NCBI RefSeq assembly: GCF_042214795.1
Contig: NZ_CP090177.1
Coordinates: 62,001-126,000, forward strand
Length of the DNA stretch: 64,000 nucleotides
Reading direction: 5' to 3'
Source of the DNA: Arcobacter iocasae
GTDB lineage: Bacteria; Campylobacterota; Campylobacteria; Campylobacterales; Arcobacteraceae
The translations under genes were made by a program, and so were the position numbers. Position 1 is the first letter of the stretch; each line of letters starts with the position of its first letter. The notes below the pieces were generated by a model. The model saw only the letters and a list, made by a program, of their open reading frames with translations, had not been told where the DNA came from and made no database searches. Of this stretch, positions 34,863 through 43,128 are shown in pieces.

Positions 34863-35504
34863 TTAACTTGCTAATTCTTCTAAAGAAGTACTATGTTCTC
34901 TAATATTTCTTTTTTTTACATAGTTATTTAAACCAATGTGATTGTTATATCCCAAAAGTTTTGCTATTTTTCTAACAGATAATCCCACACTTAAAAGTTC
35001 TTCTATTTTATCTCTTTGTTTATCAAATTTTGATTTTTGGATAGTACCTTTTGGTTTACCTAAACTTTGACCACTTAGTTTTTTTGCACTTAAGGCTTCT
35101 TTTGTTCTTAAACTCATTAAGTCTTTTTCCAAAGCAATTGTCATAGATATCATTCCTAAAACCATTTTTGTAAGCATGTCATCATTATCAACTAATTCTA
35201 GGTTTTGTTTTATCACTAAAATTCTTACTTTATTTTCCAATAAAAATTTAACAATTTCTAAAATTGTTTCAATCGTTCTTCCAAAAACATTTAAATCATA
35301 TACGATTAAAGTAGAGTTCATTTTACATGATTTTAATAATTCTAAAATATTTTTTTCTTCAGATGGAGTGTTGATTTCTACCTCAATATTATGAAAAATT
35401 TCCATATTATGTTTCTTGACATAATTAATAATTCCATTTTCTTGTTCTTCTGTATAGTTTTTATTATTTTTATTTATTCTTAAATAAGTGAAATTTTTAG
35501 ACAT
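34863..35504 (-). CDS. Serine-recombinase-family protein lacking the catalytic serine
   Basis: 213 residues with the resolvase/invertase layout: N-terminal catalytic-fold domain, long E-helix (MVLGMISMTIALEKDLMSLRTKEAL), GKPKGT hinge and C-terminal helix-turn-helix (VGLSVRKIAKLLGYNNHIGLNNYV). The usual YxRVS start is YLRIN here, so Asn replaces the nucleophile, and no other serine is close by. LDRxGRS reads LNVFGRT, losing the usual Asp and first Arg. Recombination is therefore unlikely; a DNA-binding role is inferred. No terminal repeats or transposon genes surround it, and base composition matches the neighbours. Confidence 0.85.
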   Translation of the reverse strand: MSKNFTYLRINKNNKNYTEEQENGIINYVKKHNMEIFHNIEVEINTPSEEKNILELLKSCKMNSTLIVYDLNVFGRTIETILEIVKFLLENKVRILVIKQNLELVDNDDMLTKMVLGMISMTIALEKDLMSLRTKEALSAKKLSGQSLGKPKGTIQKSKFDKQRDKIEELLSVGLSVRKIAKLLGYNNHIGLNNYVKKRNIREHSTSLEELAS

Positions 35505-35547
35505 AATTATCCTTTAAACATTTAGTATAACTTAAATTAATAAAATT

Positions 35548-35591
35548 ATACAAAATGATTGCTTTATCTTAATTTATAGTAATACAAAATG
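35548..35591. repeat. Direct repeat of a 10-mer in the recombinase-ubiX intergenic region
   Basis: ATACAAAATG occurs at 35548-35557 and again at 35582-35591, starts 34 bases apart, just upstream of the recombinase-like gene. Confidence 0.5.
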
Positions 35592-35614
35592 TTAGCATTC
35601 CAATGATTAATATT

Positions 35615-35630
35615 AGCTTAAATTTAAGCT
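35615..35630. promoter_or_regulatory. 16-bp perfect palindrome, possible operator
   Basis: AGCTTAAATTTAAGCT is identical on both strands and lies between the divergent recombinase-like gene and ubiX. It is a candidate binding site for a dimeric regulator, for instance the neighbouring helix-turn-helix protein. AT-rich DNA makes chance palindromes less surprising. Confidence 0.4.
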
Positions 35631-35740
35631 TTTAATAAGTTTTTAACTTTTAAATTCTGAAACATAATACATAATTGTTTGAAAATAAAGATTTTTTAGG
35701 CTAATATCACTAATTTATCTAAAGAATATAAGGATCTAAA

Positions 35741-36301
35741 TTGAGATTAGTTGTAGCAATTAGCGGTGCTAGTGGAGTAAATTTAGGAATTAAATTTTTA
35801 GAGCTTTTACCTCAAGATATTCAAGCTTTTGTTGTTATTTCAGAAAGTGCAAAAATTGCATTAAAATATGAACATAATTCAGCATTTGAAAAACTGAAAA
35901 ATCAAGAAAATATCAAACTTTTTAAGAATAGTGACATAGCTGCACCTATTGCATCAGGTTCATTTAAAATTGACAAGATGGTAATTATCCCATGTTCTAT
36001 GAATACTTTAGCAAAATGTGCATATGGTTTTGCAGATAATCTAATTACAAGAGCATTTGCTGTATCCTTAAAAGAAAAAAGGGAAGTTTTAATAGCTCCC
36101 AGAGAAATGCCTTTTTCTCAGATTCCTTTAGAAAATATGACCAAATTGTCATCATTGGGTGTTATTATTTCACCTCCTATATTGGGTTATTATTCAAATA
36201 ACACAACAATTGATGAAATGGAAAACTTTATTATTGGAAAATGGTATGACAGTTTAGGAATAGAAAATAGTTTATATAAAAGATGGAAAGAAGATGAATA
36301 A
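35741..36301 (+). CDS. ubiX: Flavin prenyltransferase UbiX
   Basis: Makes prenylated FMN, the cofactor of UbiD decarboxylases, 186 residues. The FMN-binding VVAISGASGVNLGIKFLELL opening is diagnostic, as are SGSFKIDKMVIIPCSMNTLAKCAYG and the phosphate-site region RAFAVSLKEKREVLIAPREMP. The start is TTG at 35741 with AAGGAT upstream. It overlaps coaD by eight bases and leads the plus-strand biosynthetic run. Confidence 0.95.
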   Translation: MRLVVAISGASGVNLGIKFLELLPQDIQAFVVISESAKIALKYEHNSAFEKLKNQENIKLFKNSDIAAPIASGSFKIDKMVIIPCSMNTLAKCAYGFADNLITRAFAVSLKEKREVLIAPREMPFSQIPLENMTKLSSLGVIISPPILGYYSNNTTIDEMENFIIGKWYDSLGIENSLYKRWKEDE

Positions 36302-36788
36302 AGAAAATAAAGAACAAATCTCATCATACAAAAGTGCTATATATTCAGGTACATTTGATCCAATTACAAATGGACATATGGATATTATAAAAAGAGCAGC
36401 AAATATTTTTGATGAAGTAATTATAGCAGTTGCAAAAAGTGAAAGAAAAAAACCTATGTTTTCCCATGAAAAAAGAGTTGAATTCGCAAAAGAAGCCACA
36501 AAAAATATTAGTGGTGTAAAAGTTGTAGGATTTGATACTTTATTAGTTGATTTAGCAACTAGTTTAAGTATTACAACTATTATTAGGGGTTTAAGAGCAG
36601 TAAGTGATTTTGAATATGAACTTCAAATGGGATATGCAAACTCTTCAATTAATAAGACAATTGAGACTTTATATCTTATGCCAACGCTTGAAAATGCCTT
36701 TGTTAGTTCTACAATTGTTAGAGAAATTATATTATTTAAAGGTAAGTTTCAACACTTAGTTCCAAAAGAGGTTATAGAATGTATGTAG
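36294..36788 (+). CDS. coaD: Phosphopantetheine adenylyltransferase
   Basis: Penultimate step of coenzyme A synthesis, 164 residues. The nucleotidyltransferase motif is AIYSGTFDPITNGHMDI (T/HxGH), followed by RGLRAVSDFEYELQMGYAN and the C-terminal VSSTIVREI (ISSTxVR signature). The N-terminus has about ten extra residues compared with typical CoaD. It overlaps ubiX by eight and tmk by ten bases. Confidence 0.95.
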   Translation: MNKENKEQISSYKSAIYSGTFDPITNGHMDIIKRAANIFDEVIIAVAKSERKKPMFSHEKRVEFAKEATKNISGVKVVGFDTLLVDLATSLSITTIIRGLRAVSDFEYELQMGYANSSINKTIETLYLMPTLENAFVSSTIVREIILFKGKFQHLVPKEVIECM

Positions 36789-37345
36789 TTATAGAAGGAA
36801 TTGATACAGCTGGAAAATCTACTCAGCTTGAAATTCTATCAAAAAAGTTTAGTGAGGCTATTTTTACAAAAGAGCCAGGGGCGACAAAACTTGGTAGTAA
36901 ACTAAGAGAAATGGCACTTAATGGTGAAGCTCAATCAAAAATTGCAGAGATGTTTTTATTTTTAGCAGACAGAGCTGAACATATAGAAGAGGTAATAAAA
37001 CCAAATATTGACAAAATGATTATTTCAGATAGATCAGTTATTTCAGGTATTGCTTATGCTTCAAGTTTGCCAATTGAAGTTGTCACAACTTTAAATTTGA
37101 TAGCTACGGAAAATACTTTGCCTAGCCATACTATTTTATTAGAATTGAGTAAAGAAGAGTTAACAAAAAGATTAGGAAATAAATCAAATGATTCAATTGA
37201 ATCAAGGGGAATTGATTATTTAATTGATATTCAAAATAGAATGAAAAAGACAATTGATTTGTTAAGTTTAAACTACATCTTTATAGATGCAAGTTTAAGT
37301 ATAGAAGAAATTGCAAAAAAAATTGAGGATTTTATAAATGGGTAA
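36779..37345 (+). CDS. tmk: Thymidylate kinase
   Basis: Phosphorylates dTMP, 188 residues. The P-loop is EGIDTAGKSTQ (residues 5-15), the DR(Y/S) motif appears as ISDRSVISGIAYAS, and TKEPGATKLG matches the substrate-binding region. The Arg after the first loop Gly is Ala here (IDTAGKS versus the common LDGAGKS), within normal variation. Overlaps coaD and hisS. Confidence 0.94.
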   Translation: MYVVIEGIDTAGKSTQLEILSKKFSEAIFTKEPGATKLGSKLREMALNGEAQSKIAEMFLFLADRAEHIEEVIKPNIDKMIISDRSVISGIAYASSLPIEVVTTLNLIATENTLPSHTILLELSKEELTKRLGNKSNDSIESRGIDYLIDIQNRMKKTIDLLSLNYIFIDASLSIEEIAKKIEDFING

Positions 37346-38561
37346 ACAAAATATTCAAAGTCTAAGAGGGATGAATGATATTTTAGGAAAAGAGAGTGAA
37401 CTTTTTACATATTTTGTTGAAAATGCTTCAAAAATAGCTAAGAACTATGGATTTACATACATGGAGACTCCTATTTTAGAAGAGACTGCACTTTTTAAAA
37501 GAAGTGTTGGAGAAAGTAGTGATATTGTAAATAAAGAGATGTATCAATTTATCGACAAAGGTGAAAATGATGTATGCCTAAGACCTGAAGGAACAGCTGG
37601 AGTTGTAAGAAGTTTTGTGGAAAATAAATTTGACCGTGCTGGTGGAACATATAAATGGTACTATTATGGTCCTATGTTTAGATATGAAAGACCACAAAAA
37701 GGAAGACTTAGAGAATTTCACCAATTTGGCTGTGAAGTTTTTGGCATAGATTCTGTTTATGAAGATGCAAATATTATCATGATGCTAAAAGAGATTTTAG
37801 ATTTCTTTGGTATTGGCTTTACTTTACAACTAAACTCATTAGGTTGCCCTATTTGTATGCCTCCATATAAAGAAAATCTTGTAAAAGTGTTAACAAATAT
37901 AAAAACAGAACTTTGTGAGGATTGTAATAGACGAATAGAAACAAATCCTATAAGAGTTTTAGACTGTAAAAATGAAAAATGCCAATCACTTTTAGTCAAT
38001 GCTCCAAAGATAACAGATAATTTATGTGAAAAATGTGATAGTGATTTTGAAAAATTAAAAGAGATTTTAGATTTTAATAATGTAAGTTATGTTATAGATT
38101 CAAACTTAGTTCGAGGTTTAGATTATTATTCTCAAACTGCCTTTGAATTTACATCAAATGAAATTGGTGCTCAAAGTGCAATTGCAGGTGGTGGAAGATA
38201 TGATAGACTAGTAGAATTTTTAGGTGGACGGCCAACTCCTGGTATTGGATTTGCTATAGGAATTGAGCGATTACTTGAACTAATAGAACAAAAAGATATA
38301 AAAGAAGATACAATTTATTTAGGTGCTATGAGTGAAGATGCACTAAATACAATAACAAAAGTTGCTCTTAAAAAAAGAAAGACAACAAAAACTATTATAG
38401 AGTATAGCCCAAGAAGTTTTGGAAAACACTTTAAAATAGCTGAAAAACATGGTGCAAATATTGTCGCATTGATTGGTGAAACAGAATTAAAGAATGGGAC
38501 AATTTATATAAAAAATATAGATACACAAGAAGAACAAAATTTAAAATTAGAGGATTTTTAA
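37338..38561 (+). CDS. hisS: Histidyl-tRNA synthetase
   Basis: Class II tRNA ligase, 407 residues. Motif 1 lies in FTYMETPILEETALFKRSVGE, motif 2 in YKWYYYGPMFRYERPQKGRLREFHQFG, and the His-specific loops are LVRGLDYYSQTAFEF and GGGRYDRL. Motif 3 is PGIGFAIGIERLL. The C-terminal anticodon-binding domain follows. Two CxxC pairs in the insertion (LCEDCNRR, LCEKCDSD) may bind zinc. It overlaps tmk by eight bases. Confidence 0.97.
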   Translation: MGKQNIQSLRGMNDILGKESELFTYFVENASKIAKNYGFTYMETPILEETALFKRSVGESSDIVNKEMYQFIDKGENDVCLRPEGTAGVVRSFVENKFDRAGGTYKWYYYGPMFRYERPQKGRLREFHQFGCEVFGIDSVYEDANIIMMLKEILDFFGIGFTLQLNSLGCPICMPPYKENLVKVLTNIKTELCEDCNRRIETNPIRVLDCKNEKCQSLLVNAPKITDNLCEKCDSDFEKLKEILDFNNVSYVIDSNLVRGLDYYSQTAFEFTSNEIGAQSAIAGGGRYDRLVEFLGGRPTPGIGFAIGIERLLELIEQKDIKEDTIYLGAMSEDALNTITKVALKKRKTTKTIIEYSPRSFGKHFKIAEKHGANIVALIGETELKNGTIYIKNIDTQEEQNLKLEDF

Positions 38562-38563
38562 TA

Positions 38564-40369
38564 GTGAATGATTATGGTATTGACATCTGGAGTGATGATA
38601 ATTTTATTATTGAAGATGGATTGGCAAAAGTTAATTTTGATTGCAAACCATCACTAATATCTATTGTAAAAGATATTAGAAAACAAGATTTTAAAGGCCC
38701 TTTGCTTTTAAGATTTCCACATATAACAAAAAAACAAATACATACACTTTATGATGTATTTAATGCAAGTATAAAAGAGTATAACTATCAAGGAACATTT
38801 AATGCAGTGTTTCCTTTAAAAGTAAATCAATTACCTAACTTCATTCACCCTTTAATACAAGAAGGAAAAAAATTCAATTATGGATTGGAAGCTGGGAGTA
38901 AAGCAGAACTTGTTATTGCAATGACATACAATAATATAGGTTCTCCTATTACAGTAAATGGATTTAAAGATAAAGAGATGATTCATTTAGGTTTTATTGC
39001 AAAAAAGATGGGACATAATATTACTTTGATTATTGAGGGTTTAAATGAACTTGAGATGATTGTAGAAGTTTTAAAAGAGACAAAACTTGAATGTCCAAAT
39101 ATAGGATTAAGAGTAAGACTTCATAGTGGGGGAAGTGGACTATGGGCTAAAAGTGGAGGGATAAACTCTAAATTTGGTCTTACATCAACTGAAATCCTTG
39201 AAGCATATGAATTAATGGAGGAGTGTAATATTGTTGATTATCTTACCATGATTCACTTTCATATAGGTTCAGCAATGAACTCAATAAAACCATTAAAAAA
39301 AGCACTAAGAGAATCTGGACATATTTATGCAGAACTTAAGAATTTGGGTGCAACTAAACTAAAATCGATTAATATTGGTGGTGGTTTAGCAGTTGAATAT
39401 AATGCCTATGAAAGAACAAGATTTTATTCGCTTAGTGAGTTTGCAAGTGATGTTATATTTACATTAAAAGATATTGCAAAACAAAAAGGTGTTGATGAAC
39501 CAAATATTTTTACAGAATCAGGAAGATTTATTTCAGCTGCTTCAACAGTACTTGTAACTCCTGTTTTAGAGCTTTTTTCATCTGAGTATGAACTTGACCA
39601 ATTAAAATTAAAAGAAAAAAATCCACCACTAATTCAAGAGCTATTTTATTTACATAGAGATATGACTAAGAAAACTGCATATGAGTATATGCATGATAGT
39701 ACAGACCATATGGAATCACTTTTAACACTTTTTGATTTGGGTTATATTGATTTACAAGATAGATCAAATGCAGAAGTTCTAACACACCAAATAATTAAAA
39801 AAGCTATTTCATTTTTAGAAATTGATGATTATGGTGAGTTAAAAAAACTTAATGAGAGTATTCAAGAAAAATATTTATTAAATTTTTCTCTTTTCCAATC
39901 TCTTCCCGATTATTGGGGTATTGATCAAGAATTTCCAGTAATGCCATTAACACATTTAGATAAAAATCCTACAAGAAGTGCTTCTTTATGGGATATTACT
40001 TGTGATAGTGATGGGGAAATTCCTTTTGACTCAAAAAAACCACTTTATTTACATGATATAAATTTAAATGAAGAGGACTATTTCTTAGGCTTTTTTAATG
40101 TTGGAGCATATCAAGATACTTTAGGAATGAAACATAACCTCTTCTCACACCCAACTGAAGTTAATGTAGTATTTAAAGATGGGAAAGTTGTATTAGAAAA
40201 AATATTAGAATCTCAAAAAATAATTGATATCCTTGAAGACATTGATTATGATACAGATAATATGAAAAATATTTTAAGAAAGAATCTGGATCCAGAAATT
40301 TATAAAGATTTGAAAAAATATTTAAATGAAAATAGTTATTTAAAAACTATATGGAGTTATTATGAGTGA
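38564..40369 (+). CDS. speA: Biosynthetic arginine decarboxylase SpeA
   Basis: PLP-dependent fold III decarboxylase converting arginine to agmatine, 601 residues. The PLP lysine lies in FPLKVNQ, then YGLEAGSKAEL, HIGSAMNS and INIGGGLAVEY; ESGRFISA follows. CDSDGEIPF contains the catalytic cysteine-region of the second domain. Length is near the usual 630. The start is GTG at 38564 with GAGGA eight to nine bases upstream, two bases after hisS. It feeds polyamine synthesis; no agmatinase or agmatine deiminase gene lies in the window. Confidence 0.95.
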   Translation: MNDYGIDIWSDDNFIIEDGLAKVNFDCKPSLISIVKDIRKQDFKGPLLLRFPHITKKQIHTLYDVFNASIKEYNYQGTFNAVFPLKVNQLPNFIHPLIQEGKKFNYGLEAGSKAELVIAMTYNNIGSPITVNGFKDKEMIHLGFIAKKMGHNITLIIEGLNELEMIVEVLKETKLECPNIGLRVRLHSGGSGLWAKSGGINSKFGLTSTEILEAYELMEECNIVDYLTMIHFHIGSAMNSIKPLKKALRESGHIYAELKNLGATKLKSINIGGGLAVEYNAYERTRFYSLSEFASDVIFTLKDIAKQKGVDEPNIFTESGRFISAASTVLVTPVLELFSSEYELDQLKLKEKNPPLIQELFYLHRDMTKKTAYEYMHDSTDHMESLLTLFDLGYIDLQDRSNAEVLTHQIIKKAISFLEIDDYGELKKLNESIQEKYLLNFSLFQSLPDYWGIDQEFPVMPLTHLDKNPTRSASLWDITCDSDGEIPFDSKKPLYLHDINLNEEDYFLGFFNVGAYQDTLGMKHNLFSHPTEVNVVFKDGKVVLEKILESQKIIDILEDIDYDTDNMKNILRKNLDPEIYKDLKKYLNENSYLKTIWSYYE

Positions 40370-41126
40370 TGAAATAAATAAAGAAACAATTAAACCAGAA
40401 CCAAATACTGAAAAAATCTCTCTTTGGAAACAGATAAAAGAAGACTTTTCTGTTCCAAAATTAAATGACCCAGCACTAAACTCTAATATTGAACTTATTT
40501 TTAATTACCCTGGAGTTTGGGCAGTTATCAATCATAGAATTGCAAATAGACTTTATAAAAAGAATTTCAAACTAACTTCTAGAATAATAATGGGACTTAC
40601 CCAATTTTTATGTAATATGGATATTCATCCAGCTGCAACTATTGGACGAAGAGTATTTATAGATCATGGAATTGGTGTAGTTATTGGACAAACTGCAATT
40701 GTGGAAGATGATGTACTAATTTACCAAGGTGTAACTCTTGGTGGAGTTAGTTTAAATAAGGGTAAAAGACACCCTACTATTAAATCAAACTCTGTAATTG
40801 GAAGTGGTGCAAAAGTTTTAGGAAATATTACTGTTGGAAAAAATAGTAAAATTGGAGCAAATTCTGTTGTAATTTGTGATGTACCAAAAAACTCAACTGC
40901 GGTTGGAGTACCTGCTAAAATTATCAAAAGAGATGATAAAAATGGTAGATTAAATCATGGAGATTTACCAGATATAAATAAAGAGATGTTTGAATATCTA
41001 TTAAAAAGAGTTGCTGTTTTAGAACATGCAATTAAAAAACATGATGGAATTGATTTGACTAATGAAGATACAGATCTTGAATGTATTTACAAAAAATTTA
41101 TTTCCGCAATGAACTCTATTAGATAA
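40362..41126 (+). CDS. cysE: Serine O-acetyltransferase
   Basis: First step of cysteine synthesis from serine, 254 residues. An N-terminal helical domain is followed by left-handed beta-helix hexapeptide repeats with IHPAATIGRRVFIDHGIGVVIGQTAIVEDDV and the acetyl-CoA region GVTLGG...KRHPTI. The C-terminal tail (residues 205-254) is longer than in short forms and lacks the typical terminal Ile used to bind CysK. The N-terminus has a charged extension of about 20 residues. Overlaps speA by eight bases. Confidence 0.93.
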   Translation: MSDEINKETIKPEPNTEKISLWKQIKEDFSVPKLNDPALNSNIELIFNYPGVWAVINHRIANRLYKKNFKLTSRIIMGLTQFLCNMDIHPAATIGRRVFIDHGIGVVIGQTAIVEDDVLIYQGVTLGGVSLNKGKRHPTIKSNSVIGSGAKVLGNITVGKNSKIGANSVVICDVPKNSTAVGVPAKIIKRDDKNGRLNHGDLPDINKEMFEYLLKRVAVLEHAIKKHDGIDLTNEDTDLECIYKKFISAMNSIR

Positions 41127-41860
41127 TGATTTTTGAACTTCTGTTTTTAGGGCTTGTTACAGGTTTTGTTTCAGGTTTCTTTGGTGTTGGAGGAGGAATG
41201 ATACTTGTTCCAATGCTTTTATTATCTGGATTAGTTATGAAAGAAGCCATATCTATTTCAGTTGTTCAAATGGTATTTAGTTCAATCTTTGGTTCATTTT
41301 TAAATAGTAAAAAACAATCAGGTATATTAGTTGATGGAATAGCCATTGGAAGTGGAGGCTTTTTAGGAGGTCTATGTTCAGGATTTGTAGTTGCTGCATT
41401 TTCAAATCTAACTTTGCAATATATATTTATACTAATTATGTTAGCTTCAATTTTAAAACTTTTTTTTACTCCTGCTGAACATGACAAAAAAGAAAAAAAT
41501 CAATCTATATTATTACTTGTATTAATTGGTGCAATTTCAGGTGCAATTGCCATGAGTGTCGGTGCTGGTGGTTCTATTATTATAACTCCAATTTTAGTTG
41601 GCTTTATGAATTATAATTTAAAAAGAGCAACAACCCTAGGACTATTTTTTGTAATCTTTTCTTCAACTGCTGGATTTATATCTTTAAGCTTCAATGGTCA
41701 TATGATGTACTCTCAAGGAATAATTGTAGGTTTAGCCTCTTTAGTTGGTGTATATTTAGGTATAAAAATAAAAAATATGATTAATCTAGTCTCTTATAAA
41801 AAATACATTCTTATTTTGTATACCTTAACTTTTTCAATAATGATTTATAAAACTATTTAG
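41126..41860 (+). CDS. TauE/SafE-family membrane permease
   Basis: 244 residues, about seven to eight membrane helices. Both halves carry the family glycine motif: GFVSGFFGVGGGMILVPMLL near the start and GAIAMSVGAGGSIIITPIL in the middle, the inverted-repeat signature of TauE/SafE (DUF81) exporters of sulfite or sulfonates. It starts on the last base of cysE, so a role in sulfur compound movement linked with cysteine synthesis is reasonable inference. Its 3' end overlaps the convergent helicase gene by eight bases. Confidence 0.88.
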   Translation: MIFELLFLGLVTGFVSGFFGVGGGMILVPMLLLSGLVMKEAISISVVQMVFSSIFGSFLNSKKQSGILVDGIAIGSGGFLGGLCSGFVVAAFSNLTLQYIFILIMLASILKLFFTPAEHDKKEKNQSILLLVLIGAISGAIAMSVGAGGSIIITPILVGFMNYNLKRATTLGLFFVIFSSTAGFISLSFNGHMMYSQGIIVGLASLVGVYLGIKIKNMINLVSYKKYILILYTLTFSIMIYKTI

Positions 41861-43091
41861 TCTTTTTTAAAGATTCTTCTCTTAATTTATCTTTTTTACT
41901 TTTTCTTTTACCTTTTACAGGTGGCAAACCTTTTTCTTTTGTTATAGGAGTTCCCGTTAGTTCAAACCCACTTATTTGCTCTTTTTCAAGATTGATATTA
42001 CTTCGTTTTTCAATTAAAGCAAAATGTTCTTTATCTTCATGGGATATAAAAGAGACTGCAATACCACTTTTCCCTGCTCTTCCAGTTCTTCCAATTCTAT
42101 GAATATAATCAGCAGCAGCCCTTGGCAAGTCATAATTAACCACACATGAAATATTATCTATATGAAGCCCTCTTGCTGCTATATCTGTAGCAAATAGTAC
42201 TTTTATTTTTTTTGATTTAAAATCTTCTAAAGTCCCATTTCTCTCTTCTTGAACTAAATCGCCATGAAAAGATTCTGATTCAAAACCATATTTTCTAAAT
42301 TTTGAAGCTATATTATCACATGAGCGTTTATTTGCCATGAAAACTAAAACTTGTTGCCAATTCTCTTCTTTTATCAAATGTCTAAGTAAAGCACTTCTAT
42401 TCTCTTTATTTACTTCTATTACCCTTTGATTTATACTTTGAACTGTTGTTTCTTCATTTTCAATAGATATTTCAATAGGATTTTGTGTTATTTTTGAGGC
42501 GATATTTAACATCTTTGCAGGATATGTTGCAGAAAAAAGAAGATTTTGACGCTTCTTTGGTAGAACTTGTAATAAAAGTTCTAACTCCTCTTCAAAACCA
42601 AAATCAAGCATTTTATCGGCTTCATCTAAAACAAGGAAATTAAGATTTGATAAGTCCATTTGTTTTTTCTTTAAAATATCAAGCAATCTTCCAGTAGTAG
42701 CAACAACAACATCACACCCTTTTTGGATATTTAATAACTGCTCACCAATACTCTCTCCACCAATAACACTTACAACTTTTGGTTTTTTATTCATATATTT
42801 ACTAAATGTTAAAAAAGCTGTAGATACTTGCAATGCCAACTCTCTTGTAGGCGTTAAAACCAAGCATCTAATTTTTGGTTTTCCTGAAAAGTTTTGATTA
42901 TCCCAAAGATTTAATATAGGTAAAACAAAACTAGCAGTTTTTCCACTTCCAGTTTGTGCTCTTGCAATAATATCTTTATGCTCTAATGCTAAAGGAATTA
43001 CTTTTTCTTGAATTGCAGTTGGTTTAATATAAGCATTTTCAATAAGTGCTTTGTTTATCTTATCTGATAATTTTAATTTGAACAATGACAT
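41853..43091 (-). CDS. DEAD-box RNA helicase, RhlE-like
   Basis: 412 residues with all helicase motifs: Q motif region YIKPTAIQEKVIP, ARAQTGSGKT (I), PTRELA (Ia), LDEADKML (II, DEAD), SATYP (III), ATDIAARGLHI (V) and HRIGRTGR (VI). A basic tail (KGKRKSKKDKLREE) follows, as in RhlE-type proteins that act in ribosome assembly or RNA decay. It starts 37 bases downstream of the aconitase-like gene, so co-transcription is possible. Confidence 0.93.
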   Translation of the reverse strand: MSLFKLKLSDKINKALIENAYIKPTAIQEKVIPLALEHKDIIARAQTGSGKTASFVLPILNLWDNQNFSGKPKIRCLVLTPTRELALQVSTAFLTFSKYMNKKPKVVSVIGGESIGEQLLNIQKGCDVVVATTGRLLDILKKKQMDLSNLNFLVLDEADKMLDFGFEEELELLLQVLPKKRQNLLFSATYPAKMLNIASKITQNPIEISIENEETTVQSINQRVIEVNKENRSALLRHLIKEENWQQVLVFMANKRSCDNIASKFRKYGFESESFHGDLVQEERNGTLEDFKSKKIKVLFATDIAARGLHIDNISCVVNYDLPRAAADYIHRIGRTGRAGKSGIAVSFISHEDKEHFALIEKRSNINLEKEQISGFELTGTPITKEKGLPPVKGKRKSKKDKLREESLKKTK

Positions 43092-43128
43092 ATTGTCTAA
43101 TTCCTTTTTTAATTTTTGTACTTTATAA

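Noticed and set aside
34863..35504. Mobile element or invertible DNA switch at the recombinase gene.
   Set aside because: The catalytic serine is missing, no paired inverted repeats flank a promoter or gene, and flanking genes are ordinary housekeeping genes.
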